Source: Iamia sp963728655 (GTDB taxonomy: Bacteria > Actinomycetota > Acidimicrobiia > Acidimicrobiales > Iamiaceae). Taken from it: a DNA stretch of 64,000 bases. Under the pieces are notes generated by a model, which ran no database searches, was not told the origin of the DNA, and saw only the letters and a list, made by a program, of their open reading frames with translations. Where the stretch lies: positions 186,001 to 250,000 of the forward strand of contig CAVSLD010000003.1 of assembly GCA_963728655.1 (NCBI GenBank), given 5' to 3'. Below are positions 46,178 to 55,741 of the stretch, piece after piece. Within the stretch, counting starts at the first letter, position 1; every line of letters starts with the position of its first letter. The position numbers and the translations under genes are program-made.

Positions 46178-46885
46178 TCAGCCCGCGGCCGAGGTCGTGG
46201 TGGCGTCGTCGACCGGGGCGGTGGTGGTGGCGTCGCCCTCGGCCGGCGCCGACGTCGGGGGCTCCCCCTCGGCGGGGACCGAGGTCTCACCCTCGGCCGG
46301 GGCGTCGGTGACGTCCTTCAGCTCGATCACGAACACGAGGGCCTCGTCGGGTGCGATCCCCTGGTTGCCGGCCTCGCCGTAGGCCAGGTCGGCCGGGATG
46401 ACCAGCTGGCGCTGCCCGCCGACCTTCATGCCGGGGATCCCCTCGATCCACCCCTGGATCAGGCCACCCTCCTCGAGGGTGAACTGGGCCGGCTCGCCCG
46501 ACTCGTAGGACGAGTCGAAGACCTCGCCGCTGGAGCAGGCCACCCCGACGTAGTCGACGGTGATGCTCTTGCCCAGCTCGGCCTCGGCACCGTCGCCGGT
46601 GGTGATGTCGGTCTGCACCAGCTCGGTGGGGACCTCGCCCACCGGCATGGTGACCTCGGGGCTGCCCTCGGGCAGGTCCTTCGCCTCCACGCACGGCTGG
46701 TCGGCCACGCTGGCCAGGGTGGTGGGGGCGGACTGCGTGGGCAGCCCGGTGTCCTTGGTGGCGTCGGCCACCACGTTGCCGCTGCTGTCGTCGCCGCTGC
46801 AGGCGGCGATCAGCACCAGGGCGGCGGTCGCGGCCATGGCGACGAGGCGCCGGCGGGACGGACGGGGGATCGGGAGTGCGGACAT
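46178..46885 (-). CDS. FKBP-type peptidyl-prolyl isomerase lipoprotein
   Basis: A 235-residue exported lipoprotein: a twin-arginine-like basic start (RPSRRRLVAMAATAALVL), lipobox ending IAACSG, a ~70-residue linker region, then one FKBP domain: ELGKSITVDYVGVACSSGEV, FDSSYESGEPAQFTLEEGGL, IQGWIEGIPGMKVGGQRQLV, IPADLAYGEAGNQG and LVFVIELKDV. The tyrosine and aspartate positions of the active site are conserved. A Thr/Ala/Glu-rich tail follows. It catalyses prolyl isomerisation in exported proteins. Start ATG 46885. Confidence 0.9.
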   Translation of the reverse strand: MSALPIPRPSRRRLVAMAATAALVLIAACSGDDSSGNVVADATKDTGLPTQSAPTTLASVADQPCVEAKDLPEGSPEVTMPVGEVPTELVQTDITTGDGAEAELGKSITVDYVGVACSSGEVFDSSYESGEPAQFTLEEGGLIQGWIEGIPGMKVGGQRQLVIPADLAYGEAGNQGIAPDEALVFVIELKDVTDAPAEGETSVPAEGEPPTSAPAEGDATTTAPVDDATTTSAAG

Positions 46886-46947
46886 CGGCCGGAGACCCTA
46901 CCGGCCGGACCCCTGGGCCGAGGAGGCGGGCGGGGGCCGGCGCGCCG

Positions 46948-47331
46948 TCAGCGCCGGGCGGCCAGGCCCTGGCCCGCCTTCCAGCCCGCGAGGGCGGCAG
47001 GCACGGCCACGGCGAGGGTGAGGAGGCGGCCGCTGCGGTCGAGGTCGCGCCCGAACACCACGACCGAGGCGGCGTCGAGCGAGTCCGCAGCGGCCCCGGC
47101 CTGGACCCACCGGGCCGCGGCCGCGTCGTCGTCCTCGCCGAGGGCGGCGAGGGCGCCCGCCCCGAGCACCGCGTCGCGGATGCCGAAGGCGCGCAGCCAC
47201 CACACGTAGGGCCGGGGCGGCTCGGCCCCGGTGCCGACCCGGCGGACGAGCAGGCGCGGGAACAGGAGCAGGGACAGCCCGAAGGCCACGCGCCCGGCGG
47301 CCACCCCCTTGGCGACGGTGCGATCATCCAT
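46948..47331 (-). CDS. Small membrane protein, unidentified
   Basis: A 127-residue protein with about three to four hydrophobic segments (AAGRVAFGLSLLLFPRLLV, WLRAFGIRDAVLGAGALAAL, AASVVVFG, LLTLAVAVPAALAGW). The GRVAFG-to-GIRDAVLGAG arrangement is shared by a group of actinobacterial hypothetical membrane proteins (DUF4267-like, uncertain). Start ATG 47331 follows CAGGAT by 6 nt. Downstream of the bicupin gene on the same strand. Confidence 0.62.
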   Translation of the reverse strand: MDDRTVAKGVAAGRVAFGLSLLLFPRLLVRRVGTGAEPPRPYVWWLRAFGIRDAVLGAGALAALGEDDDAAAARWVQAGAAADSLDAASVVVFGRDLDRSGRLLTLAVAVPAALAGWKAGQGLAARR

Positions 47332-47337
47332 CCCCGC

Positions 47338-47343
47338 ATCCTG
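47338..47343 (-). promoter_or_regulatory. -10 element (leaderless) CAGGAT
   Basis: CAGGAT with a 6-nt gap to the ATG at 47331. Confidence 0.4.
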
Positions 47344-47372
47344 GCACGGCCCGTGGCGGGCCGGGCCGGGGC

Positions 47373-48330
47373 TCAGGAGAAGCGGATGTCGAGGGTGCGC
47401 AGGTAGGTGTGCAGCCCGGCGTCCTGGACCGGCAGCAGGTGCGCCTCGACGCCGGACTCGTTGTGGTGGGAGTGCCACCACCCCGGCGGGGTGACGAAGG
47501 CGCCGCCCGGCTCCCAGTCGACCCGCTGGGCGTCGACGATGTGCGCCGTCGTCGGCCAGTCGGGGCCCGACCAGCGTGTAGCACCCGGGCTCGCAGTCGA
47601 GGATGAGGTCGAGGGCCACCGACTGGTGGCGGTGGGCCTTCTGCACGGCGTCGACCGGCAGCAACCCGACCATGGCCCACAGCACGTGGGTGGCGGTCAG
47701 GGTCTGGTCCTGGTCGGCGCCGCCCAGCAGGATGCTGACCCGGTTGCGGCGCTCGGCCGCCGGCTCGGCCGCCACGCGGGCCAGCTCGTCGGCAGAGCGG
47801 TCGGCGGCCCAGCGGGTGGGGCGGAACCTCCGACCCGTGGGGCCCACGCCGAGGTGGCGCAGCAGGGGCTCGTCGGTGACCCAGTAGAGGGTGGCGTCGG
47901 CGGTGGCCCGGTGCGTCGCGCGGCAGCCGCCGGGGAGGACGAACACGTCGCCCTCGGACCAGGCGACGGCCTCCCCGGCGTCGGTCTCGGTGGTGCCGGC
48001 GCCGGCCATGACCACGTAGAGCTCGGAGGTGGCGACGGGGGCGGTGGCGAGGCGCTCGCCGGTGCGCACGGTGGCGAAGGAGGCCAGCAGGGCGGGGCTG
48101 GTGGCGGGACCGTGGGCGATCGCCAGCGGCCCGGAGAGGTCGAGGGGCACCACGCCGGTCGGCGCGCCCCGGTGGAGCGAGGCCGGGAACTGCTCCACCG
48201 GGATGAGCGAGGTGGTGCGGCCGACGGGGTTGGCGGCCCGGGTGTACTCGTGGAACAGGGCGTCGCCGGTCCAGTCCTCGACGGCCAGGCCCACCGACAG
48301 CCCGGGGCCCTGGGGGTCGGTGATCGCCAT
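47373..48330 (-). CDS. Gentisate 1,2-dioxygenase-like bicupin protein (single frameshift)
   Basis: About 318 residues after removing one extra base near 47572. The N-terminal cupin contains TSELYVVMAGAGTTETDAGE, WSEGDVFVLPGG. The C-terminal cupin contains KAHRHQSVALDLILDCEPGC and GWWHSHHNESGVEAHLLPVQ, DAGLHTYLRTLDI, closely like gentisate/1-hydroxy-2-naphthoate dioxygenases. The metal-binding histidines appear in the second cupin (HRH). These Fe(II) enzymes open aromatic rings; the substrate here is unproven. Leaderless start at ATG 48330. Confidence 0.75.
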
Positions 48331-48336
48331 GACCCC

Positions 48337-48342
48337 AGGATG
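48337..48342 (-). promoter_or_regulatory. -10 element (leaderless) CATCCT
   Basis: CATCCT with a 6-nt gap to the ATG at 48330. Confidence 0.4.
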
Positions 48343-48434
48343 CCGTGCCGGGCCCGCGATCGCATCGGTCGGCGCGCCACGACGTCCTCACCTCGCCGGC
48401 CCCCGACCCGCCGAGGGGACGTCGGGGCACCCGT

Positions 48435-49487
48435 TCAGGGGACGACGACGGCCCGGCCGGTGAGGGTGCCGGCGTCGAGGGCGGCGTAGGCCTCGGCCAC
48501 CCGGGCCAGGGGGTACTCCTGCACGTCGACCTGCACCCGGCCCTCGGCGGCCAGGGCCACCACGGCGCGGGCGTCGGCCGGGGTGGAGCGCTCGATGGCG
48601 GTGATGGTGGCCTCCCGCGGCAGCCCGCCGAACCACGGACGGCGGAACCCCCGCCCCCGGCGCCGACCAGGGCGAGGGTGCCACCCCGGCGGAGGCTGGC
48701 GAGCGAGGCGGCGATGGTGGCGTCGGTGCCCACGATGTCGACGACCGCGTCGACGCCCTCCAGGCCCTCGGCCGCGAAGGTCCGCAGCTCGCGGTGGAGG
48801 TGCTCGGCGGTGCCGTCGACCACGTCGTGGGCGCCGAGGGCGAGGGCCCGCTCCCGCTTGGCCGGGTCGACCTCGACGGCGACGACCCGCGCCTCGGTGG
48901 TGGCCCGGAGGATCTGCACCGCGAACGACCCGAGGCCGCCCACCCCGATGACCACGACCGTGGAGCCGGGGCCGAGCACGGGCCGGACCCGCCGCACCGC
49001 GTGCATGGAGGTGCCCCCGGCGTCGGTGAGGGGCCCGGCGTGGCGGGGATCGAGGTCGCCCAGCGGGACCAGGCTGCGGTCGCCGTCGACGCAGATGTAG
49101 CGGGCCAGGCCGCCGTCGCGCCCGTAGCCCCGGCCCGCGTCGGCGTTCGGGGCAGGCGCTCTCCCGCCCGGCCCGGCAGTGGGCGCAGGTCCCGCACGAC
49201 GGTGCGGCCAGCAGCACGGGGTCGCCCTCGGCCACGCCGCCGATGCCGGCGCCGACGGCCGCCACCCGACCGGCCACCTCGTGACCGAGGGTGAAGGGCA
49301 CCTCCCAGCCCAGGGCCTCGCCGATGGCGCCGGGCATGGCGACCATGGTGAGGTCCGAGTGGCACAGCCCGCAGCCCGCCACCTCGACCAGCACCTGGCC
49401 GGGGCCCGCGTCGGGCACCGGCACCTCGACCAGCTCGGGCGGGCGCTCCCAGTCGAGGAGGCGGTAGGCCTCCATCGTCCCGCTCAC
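48435..49487 (-). CDS. Zinc-binding alcohol dehydrogenase (two compensating indels)
   Basis: About 350 residues. Catalytic zinc cysteine in GCGLCHSDLTM, GHE in TLGHEVAGRVAAVGAG, structural zinc cysteines in CGTCAHCRAGRESAC, NAD motif VVVIGVGGLGSFAVQIL, and a normal C-terminus (YPLARVAEAYAALDAGTLTG). An extra base near 49150 and a missing G in a G-run near 48650 throw the middle third out of frame; the ends are in one frame, so the raw frame looks intact but is wrong inside. It belongs to the AdhP/benzyl-alcohol-type branch. Start GTG 49487 or ATG 49475. Confidence 0.84.
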   Translation of the reverse strand: MSGTMEAYRLLDWERPPELVEVPVPDAGPGQVLVEVAGCGLCHSDLTMVAMPGAIGEALGWEVPFTLGHEVAGRVAAVGAGIGGVAEGDPVLLAAPSCGTCAHCRAGRESACPERRRGPGLRARRRPGPLHLRRRRPQPGPAGRPRSPPRRAPHRRRGHLHARGAAGPARARPRLHGRGHRGGRPRVVRGADPPGHHRGAGRRRRGRPGQAGAGPRPRRPRRGRRHRRAPPPRAADLRGRGPGGRRRGRRHRGHRRHHRRLARQPPPGWHPRPGRRRGRGFRRPWFGGLPREATITAIERSTPADARAVVALAAEGRVQVDVQEYPLARVAEAYAALDAGTLTGRAVVVP

Positions 49488-49527
49488 CGCCGCGCCCCGG
49501 CGCGTGGCCGACGGGCGGGCCCGGCCG

Positions 49528-51164
49528 TCACGCCGCCGCCGGCCAGGCCCGGGCCACGAGGGCGGCGGTGTCGACCCCAGGCGGGAGGGTGCCCAGGGCC
49601 AGCCCGGCGTCGCGGGCCAGGCGGCTGGCGCAGAAGGCGTCGGCCACCGCCGGCGGGGCGTGGCGCACCAGCAGCGACCCCTGGAGGGCGAGGGCGGCCC
49701 GCTCGACGATGCGGCGGGCCCGGGCCTCCAGGTCCGTGAGGTCGGCCAGCTCGGCGTGGAGGTCGGCCACGGCCCGGTCGAGGCGGGCGTCGGCCCCCTT
49801 GGCCAGGTCGAGCTCGGCCAGCAGGGCCTCCACCGACTCCGGCTCGCGCCCGGCCGCCCGCAGCACGTCGAGGCACATCACGTTGCCCGACCCCTCCCAG
49901 ATGCCGTTGAGCGGGCTCTCCCGGAACAGCCGGGCCAGCGGGGCCTCCTCCACGTAGCCGTTGCCGCCCAGGCACTCGAGGGCCTCGGCGGCGACGACCG
50001 GCGTCCGCTTGCAGGTCCAGTACTTGCCCACCGCGGTGGCGATGCGGGCGAAGGCGGTCTCGCCCCGGTCGTAGGCGCCGGCCAGGCGGAGCATGGTGGT
50101 GGTGGCGGCCTCGGACTCGACGGCCAGGTCGGCCAGGACGTTGGCCATCAGGGGCTGGTCGGCCAGGCGCCGGCCGAACGCCGAGCGGTGGTGGGCGTGG
50201 TGCAGGGCCTGGCTCACCGCGGCGCGCATCTGGCCGGTCACGCCGATCACGCAGTCGAGGCGGGTGTGGTTGACCATGGTGAGGATGGTGCGGATGCCCC
50301 GTCCCTCCTCGCCCACCAGGGTGCCCAGGGCCCCGTCCAGCTCGATCTCGCTGGAGGCGTTGGACCGGTTGCCCAGCTTGTCCTTGAGCCGCTGGACCTC
50401 GATGGCGTTGCGGGTGCCGTCGGGCAGCCACCGGGGCACGGCGAGGCAGGACAGCCCGGCGTCGGTCTGGGCCAGCATGAGGAAGAGGTCGCTCATGGGC
50501 GCCGAGCAGAACCACTTGTGGCCGACGAGGCGCGTACTCCTCGCCCGGGCCGCGGGCACCGGTGGGCTCGGCCCGGGTGGTGTTGGCCCGCACGTCGGAG
50601 CCGCCCTGCTTCTCGGTCATGGCCATGCCGGCCAGGGCGCCCCGCTTGGTCGGCCACCGGCGCCGGGGTGGGGTCGTAGGTGCGAGACGTGAGCAGCGGC
50701 TCCCAGGTGGCCGACAGCTCGGGCAGGGCCCGCAGGGCGGGCACGATGGAGTAGGTCATGGAGACGGGGCAGCCGTGGCCCGCCTCGACCTGGGTCCACA
50801 GCGAGAACTTGGCCGCCCGGGTGACGTGCGGGGCCACGCCGTCGTCGGCCCAGGGCCCGCCGGCCAGCCCGTCGGCGACGGCCTGGGTGAGCAGCTCGTG
50901 GTAGGCGGGGTGGTACTCGACCTCGTCGATGCGGTGCCCGAAGCGGTCGTGGGTGTGCAGGACCGGCTCGTGGGCGTTGGCCAGGGCACCGGCCCGGATC
51001 CAGCGGGGCTCGCCGACCCGGCGTCCCACGGCGTCGACCTCGTCGGTGCGGCTGCCGGCCCCCTCGCGGTCGAGGCCCTCGCCCAGGGCCCGGTCGAGGG
51101 CCAGGCGTCGTGGCCCTCGAGCGGGCGGCGGCTGGTTGCGCACCTCGTGCGTCGCGGTGGCCAT
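49528..51164 (-). CDS. AidB-type acyl-CoA dehydrogenase (frameshifted)
   Basis: About 544 residues after removing extra bases near 50650 and 50530. It starts MATATHEVRNQPPP, the AidB-family opening, followed by DEVEYHPAYHELL, FSLWTQVEAGHGCPVSMTYS, and after the shifts MAMTEKQGGSDVRANTT, LVGHKWFCSAPMSDLFLMLA, RLKDKLGNRSNASSEIEL and ALECLGGNGYVEEAPLARLF, RESPLNGIWEGSGNV. Residues ~14-20 also look locally out of frame through a compensating pair. AidB proteins are flavoproteins with isovaleryl-CoA dehydrogenase activity linked to alkylation response in E. coli; the role here is open. Start ATG 51164. Confidence 0.87.
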
Positions 51165-51236
51165 GCCCCGTGTCTACCGCGGCCGCGACCCGGCGGCGAC
51201 GGGTCGGACGCCCACGACGAGCGCCGCCCGGCGGGC

Positions 51237-52200
51237 TCAGGCCTCGTCGGCGGTGTCGTCCAGGAAGCCGAAGAAGGAGGCCCGGTCGGCGGCGTAGATG
51301 CCCTCGGGGTCGGCCCGCACGGCCTCGTCGAGGCGCACCGCGTCGTCGCCCACGAGGATGCGCCAGCGCCCGGCCCTCACGCCGTCGAGGATGACCGTGG
51401 CCGCGCCGCCGGCGCTCAGCGGGGCGGTGTCGCGGAAGGCGTCGCCGAAGCCCTCGACGACGGCCCGCACCTCGTCGTCGGACATGGCGTCGACGTCCAG
51501 CCCGGACCGGCCGAGGAACGCCCGGCTGCCCTCGATGGCGGCCGCGTCGTCGCCCCCGTCACCCTGGTGGATGCGGCGGCTGTTGTGCATGATGTCGGTG
51601 CCGATGTGGCCGGGCATCACCACGTGCACCGACACGTGGGGGGCGTTGACCCGGAGGTCCTCGATGAGGGCCTCGGAGAAGCCCTTCACCGCGAACTTGG
51701 CCGCGCTGTAGGCGGTGTGGGGCACGCCCGGCGAGAGGGCGGCCCAGAACCCGTTGACGCTGCTGGTGTTGACCAGGTGCCCCTCGGGCGCGGCCAGCAG
51801 CAGGGGCAGGAAGGTGCGGGCGCCCGAGGTAGACGCCGCCCCAGCACACGCCGAAGGTGCGCTCCCACTCGTCGCGGCCGCCGGCGACGAAGCTGCCCCC
51901 GCCGCCGATCCCGGCGTTGTTGAACACGAGGTCGACGTGGTCGGCGCCGTGGGCCTCGACGGCCTCGTCGCGGAAGCGCTGGAGGTCCTCCTCCGACGAG
52001 ACGTCGGCCCGGTGGCTGCTGACCCGGGTGCCGTCGGGCGCACCCGCCAGGGCCCGGCCCTCGGTCTCGGCCAGGTTGTCGACGTGGACGTCGCACGACG
52101 CCACCGAGCACCCCTCGGCGGCCAGCTGGACCACCAGCTCGCGCCCCATGCCGGTGCCGCCCCCGGTCACGACGGCGAGCTTGCCTGCGAACGACTCCAT
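51237..52200 (-). CDS. Short-chain dehydrogenase/reductase (single frameshift)
   Basis: About 320 residues after removing one extra base near 51828. The N-terminal cofactor motif is VVTGGGTGMGREL, followed by CDVHVDNLAET, DLVFNNAGIG, then the catalytic serine in NTSSVNGF and YSAAKFAVKG with Tyr-xxx-Lys. It fits classical SDRs acting on hydroxyacyl or xenobiotic substrates. AAGGGG lies 8 nt before the ATG 52200, supporting a separate start, yet no stop codon in any frame separates it from the upstream MFS gene. Confidence 0.85.
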
Positions 52201-53480
52201 GTGCGGGCCCCTTCGGTCGGACCGGGAAGGTACACGGGGCGCGGTCGGCGCCGGGCCGGGTCGAGCGCGCCCGTCGCCAGCGACCAGGGCGGGCAGGCGG
52301 ATGCGGGCCACGACCAGGCCGGCGAGGGCGATCACCACGGCGGCGGCGAAGGCGGCCCGGTCGGTGCCGGTGAGGTCGACGACGACGCCGAGCAGCGGGG
52401 CGCCGGCGCCCTGGGAGAGGTCGAAGAACAGGGAGAAGGTGCCCACCGCGTGGCTCCGCTCCCGGGCCGGTGCGGTGTTCACGACCAGGCTGAACAGGGC
52501 GGGGAACAGCAGCGACATGCCCACGGAGAACACGAAGGTGCCGGCGAAGATGGCGGCCGGGACGTCGACCACGGTGATGACCGCCATCCCCGCGGCCACC
52601 GCCAGCAGGGCCAGGGTCGTGGTGCGGATGGCCCCGAAGCGGTCGGGCACCCGCGCCCCGAGGATCCGCACGAGCAGCACGGTGACGCCGTAGACGAGGA
52701 AGTAGGGCCCGGCGTCGTCGATGCCGAGGTCCTCGAGGTGGATCGACAGGAACGCGGCGAAGGCGGCGAAGCCCGATCAGGCCCATGAGCAGGATCGTCC
52801 CGGGCACGACCGCGGCGGGGTGGAGCAGCCGCCGGCGGGTGCCCGCCTCGGCCTCGGCCTCGGCGTCGGCGGGCTGGCGGCCCAGGTCCCGGCGGGATGA
52901 GGAGGGCCACCACCGAGCCGATGCCGGCCAGCACCGCAGCCGTGGCCCACACCGCACCGTCGCCCCCGGCCCGGTAGAGGGCCTCGCCCAGGAAGGGGCC
53001 GATGGCCAGGCCCGCCGTAGATGGAGGTGGAGAAGAACGATGCGGCCTCGCCCCGGCGGTCGTCGGGGCTCAGGTCCTGGGCCGCGGTGGCGACGCCGAT
53101 GAAGAAGGCCGGCCTCGCCCAGGCCGGTGACCAGGCGGGCGGCCACCAGGAAGGGCACGGCGTCGACCAGCCCGTAGCCGGCGATGGACAGGGCGGCGAT
53201 GGCGGCGCCCGCGACGGCGAGGGGACGGCGGCCGAGGCGGTCGCCGAGCCGGCCGACGAGGGGCCGCACCAGCGCGGCGGACACCGCGAAGGCCCCCACC
53301 GACGGCGCCCACGGCGACGCCGCTGCCGCCCAGCTCGTCCTCCACGTAGCGGGGCAGGACGGGCAGCAGCATGCCCATGGCCGTGAAGTAGCCCAGGGCG
53401 GCGGCCACGATCAGGGCGAACGTGGGCGTGATGAGCCGCTCGCGCGCACCCTCGAGGGTGGGGCCGGCGTCGAGGGTCAC
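52201..53480 (-). CDS. Major facilitator superfamily transporter (frameshifted)
   Basis: An MFS protein of roughly 425 codons read in several frames with apparent extra bases (near 53303, 53115, 53015, 52900 and 52775, approximate). Segments: TPTFALIVAAALGYFTAMGM, LLPVLPRYVEDELGGSGVAV, GRLGDRLGRRPLAVAGAAIA (loop 2-3 signature), AAVLAGIGSVVALLIPP, and the C-terminal half TTTLALLAVAAGMAVITVVD, AGTFVFSVGMSLLFPALFSL, AFAAAVVIALAGLVVARIRL. Substrate unknown. The start is probably GTG 53480; the 3' end is undefined because no stop occurs before the SDR gene. Confidence 0.75.
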
Positions 53481-53562
53481 GGGGAGGTCCAACTCCGCCG
53501 GTCGCCGCGACCTTCCCGGCCGGCGGGCCCGGGGGCCGACGCTCGGTGCAGGGCCCGGGCCG

Positions 53563-54402
53563 TCACAGGGCGAGGGTGCCGTCGACCAGCGTGGTCGTGG
53601 CCCCGCCGATCCAGGTGTCGTCGCCGTCGACCTCGACGTGGATGCGGCCCTCGCGCCGCAGGCGGGTGCCCTGGGCCGCGACGTAGGACGGCGGGGCGAG
53701 ACCCTCGCCGACGAGCCACTGGGCGACGGCGGCGTTGAGGCTGCCGGTGGCCGGGTCCTCGGTGATGCCGACCGACGCGGCGAAGGCCCGCAGCTCGAAG
53801 GCGGAGGGCGACCCGTCGGGGTGGGCGCCCACCACCGCCACCTCCCCGAGGCCGGCCAGGGCACCGTGGTCGGGCTCGAGGGCGAGGACGCGCGCCGCGC
53901 TGGTCAGCCGCAGGGTCAGCCAGGGTGCGCCGTTGTCCAGGTGGCGGACGTCGAGCACGTCGTCGGCGGCCAGGCCGAGGGCGGCCTCCACCGCGGCCCG
54001 GCGCTCCGCGTCGACCGCGGTGGTGCGACACGGCGGCGCCGCGAAGGCCAGCCGCCCGTGGGCGTGCCGGAGCCGGACCAGGCCGGCGCCGCACTCCTGG
54101 ACCACCACACCCGGGGTGGCCGGCCCGCCGCCGGCGTGCAGCCAGGCGTGGGCGCTGCCCAGGGTGGGGTGGCCGGCGAAGGGCAGCTCGCGGGTCGCGG
54201 TGAAGATGCGGACCCGATAGTCCGCCCCGGGCCGGGAGGGCGGGAGCAGGAAGGTGGTCTCGGACAGGTTCGTCCACGACGCGGTGGCCTGCATGACCTC
54301 CTCGTCGAGGTCGTCGCCGTCGACGACCACGGCGACCGGGTTGCCCCGCAGGGGACGCTCGGCGAACACGTCGACCTGCTGGAACCGGCGGGACGTGGGC
54401 AC
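53563..54402 (-). CDS. PhzF family isomerase-like protein
   Basis: A 279-residue PhzF-superfamily protein: VDVFAERPLRGNPVAVV, the catalytic-glutamate segment NLSETTFLLPP (Glu48), FTATRELPFAGHPTLGSAHA, and ITEDPATGSLNAAVAQWL in the second half. The fold is a diaminopimelate-epimerase-type duplicate. PhzF itself isomerises a phenazine intermediate, but no phenazine genes are here, so this is one of the many family members of unknown substrate. Start GTG 54402 lies 6 nt after CAGCAT. Divergent from the LLM oxidoreductase. Confidence 0.9.
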   Translation of the reverse strand: MPTSRRFQQVDVFAERPLRGNPVAVVVDGDDLDEEVMQATASWTNLSETTFLLPPSRPGADYRVRIFTATRELPFAGHPTLGSAHAWLHAGGGPATPGVVVQECGAGLVRLRHAHGRLAFAAPPCRTTAVDAERRAAVEAALGLAADDVLDVRHLDNGAPWLTLRLTSAARVLALEPDHGALAGLGEVAVVGAHPDGSPSAFELRAFAASVGITEDPATGSLNAAVAQWLVGEGLAPPSYVAAQGTRLRREGRIHVEVDGDDTWIGGATTTLVDGTLAL

Positions 54403-54408
54403 GGGGCC

Positions 54409-54414
54409 ATGCTG
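54409..54414 (-). promoter_or_regulatory. -10 element (leaderless) CAGCAT
   Basis: CAGCAT with a 6-nt gap to the GTG at 54402. Confidence 0.4.
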
Positions 54415-54476
54415 GCAGCCGGGCCGACGTCGCCGGCCACCGGTTCGGGCCCGGTCCGGGCCGACGGGGAGCCACC

Positions 54477-54482
54477 TAGTGT
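54477..54482 (+). promoter_or_regulatory. -10 element (leaderless) TAGTGT
   Basis: TAGTGT, 7 nt before the GTG at 54490. Confidence 0.5.
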
Positions 54483-54489
54483 CGGCGCC

Positions 54490-55681
54490 GTGAGCGACGC
54501 CGCCCTGCCCCCCGAGCCCCCGGACGGCGACGATCCGGTCGTCGGCCTCGGCGACCGACCGACCCGGGCGGTCACCGCCCTGACCGCCCCCGTGGAGCCC
54601 CTCGACGAGCTCGGCTTCTACGCCCTGGCCGGCCACGCCACCGCGCCCCGGTCGATCATCGCCGAGGCCCGCGACGGCGAGCGCCTGGGCCTGGGCAGCG
54701 CCTTCGTCTCGGAGCGGTTCAACGTGAAGGACGCGACCGACGCTCTCCGGCGCGGTGGCCGCGGTGACCGAGCGGGTGGGCATCGCCACCGCCGCGACCA
54801 ACCCCCAGACCCGGCACCCGCTGGTGACGGCGACCTTCGGGGCGACGATGCACGCCCTCACCGGCGGCCGCTTCGCCCTCGGGCTGGGTCGGGGCTTCGA
54901 CGCCCTGTTCGACGTGATGGGCCTGCCCCGGGTCACGAGCGACTCGATGGTCGACCTCATCGAGATCCTCCGCACCCTGTGGTCGGGCGGGTCCGTGGTC
55001 GGTCACGAGGGGCCCGCCGGGTCCTTCCCGTTCCTCCACCAGGGCGCCGACATCGAGGGCGACATCCCGATCGTCCTGACGGCCATGGGCCCCCGCACCC
55101 TGGAGCTGGCCGGGCGGGTGGCCGACGGCGTGGTGCTCCACACCTTCTTCTCCGACCAGGCCCTCGAGCGGGCCGTGGCCGCCGTCCGGCGAGGGCGCCG
55201 AGGAGGCGGGTCGCGACCCGGCCTCGGTGCGGGTGTGGTCGGTGCTGGCCACCGTCGGCGACCACCTCGACGAGGAGGCCCGCCTGCGCAAGCTGGTCGG
55301 CCGGCTGGCGACCTACCTCCAGGGCTACGGCGACCTGATGGTGCGGGTGAACGACTGGGACCCCGCCGTCCTCGAGCGCCTTCCGCGAGGCCGAGGTCGT
55401 CACCTCGGCCCGGGGCGCGCTGGACGCCACCGCCACCGTGACCGAGCTGGAGGCCGTGGCCGAGCTCCTGCCCGAGGAGTGGATGGCGGCCTCGGCGCAG
55501 GGCCCGGCCGACCGGTGTGCGCGCCACGGTCGTCGACCAGATGCGCCTCGGCGCCGACTCGGTGATCCTCCACGGCGCCACGCCGGCCGAGCTGGCCCCG
55601 GTGGTGGAGGCCTACCGGCTGGTCCGGCCCACCGAGGCCGTGGCCCGCTGCACCGCCAACCCGGGCCGCCTCCTCGCCTGA
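54490..55681 (+). CDS. LLM-class F420-dependent oxidoreductase (TIGR03857-like), frameshifted
   Basis: About 395 residues after removing about four extra bases (near 54745, 55190, 55383 and 55518). Segments: LDELGFYALAGHATAPRSII, LGLGSAFVSERFNVKDA, then ERVGIATAATNPQTRHPLVT, GGRFALGLGRGFDALFDVMG, and DIPIVLTAMGPRTLELAGRV. These are luciferase-like monooxygenase features with the LGxGRG loop. The ending is DSVILHGATPAELAPVVEAY. TIGR03857-type proteins occur in F420-using actinobacteria; the substrate is unknown. Start GTG 54490. Confidence 0.8.
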
Positions 55682-55700
55682 CCACCCGGCCGCCGGGTGG
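55682..55700 (+). terminator. Hairpin CCACCCGG-CCG-CCGGGTGG
   Basis: An 8-bp perfect stem with a 3-nt loop immediately after the LLM oxidoreductase stop. TAGGGT at 55728-55733, 8 nt before the next ATG, is a possible -10 for the addB-addA operon. Confidence 0.6.
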
Positions 55701-55741
55701 CCACGGGAGGGTGTCACACCCCCTGCCTAGGGTGCGGGGCG

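Noticed and set aside
53563..54402. Phenazine biosynthesis locus
   Set aside because: PhzF-like proteins are widespread without phenazines, and no other phz gene is in the window.
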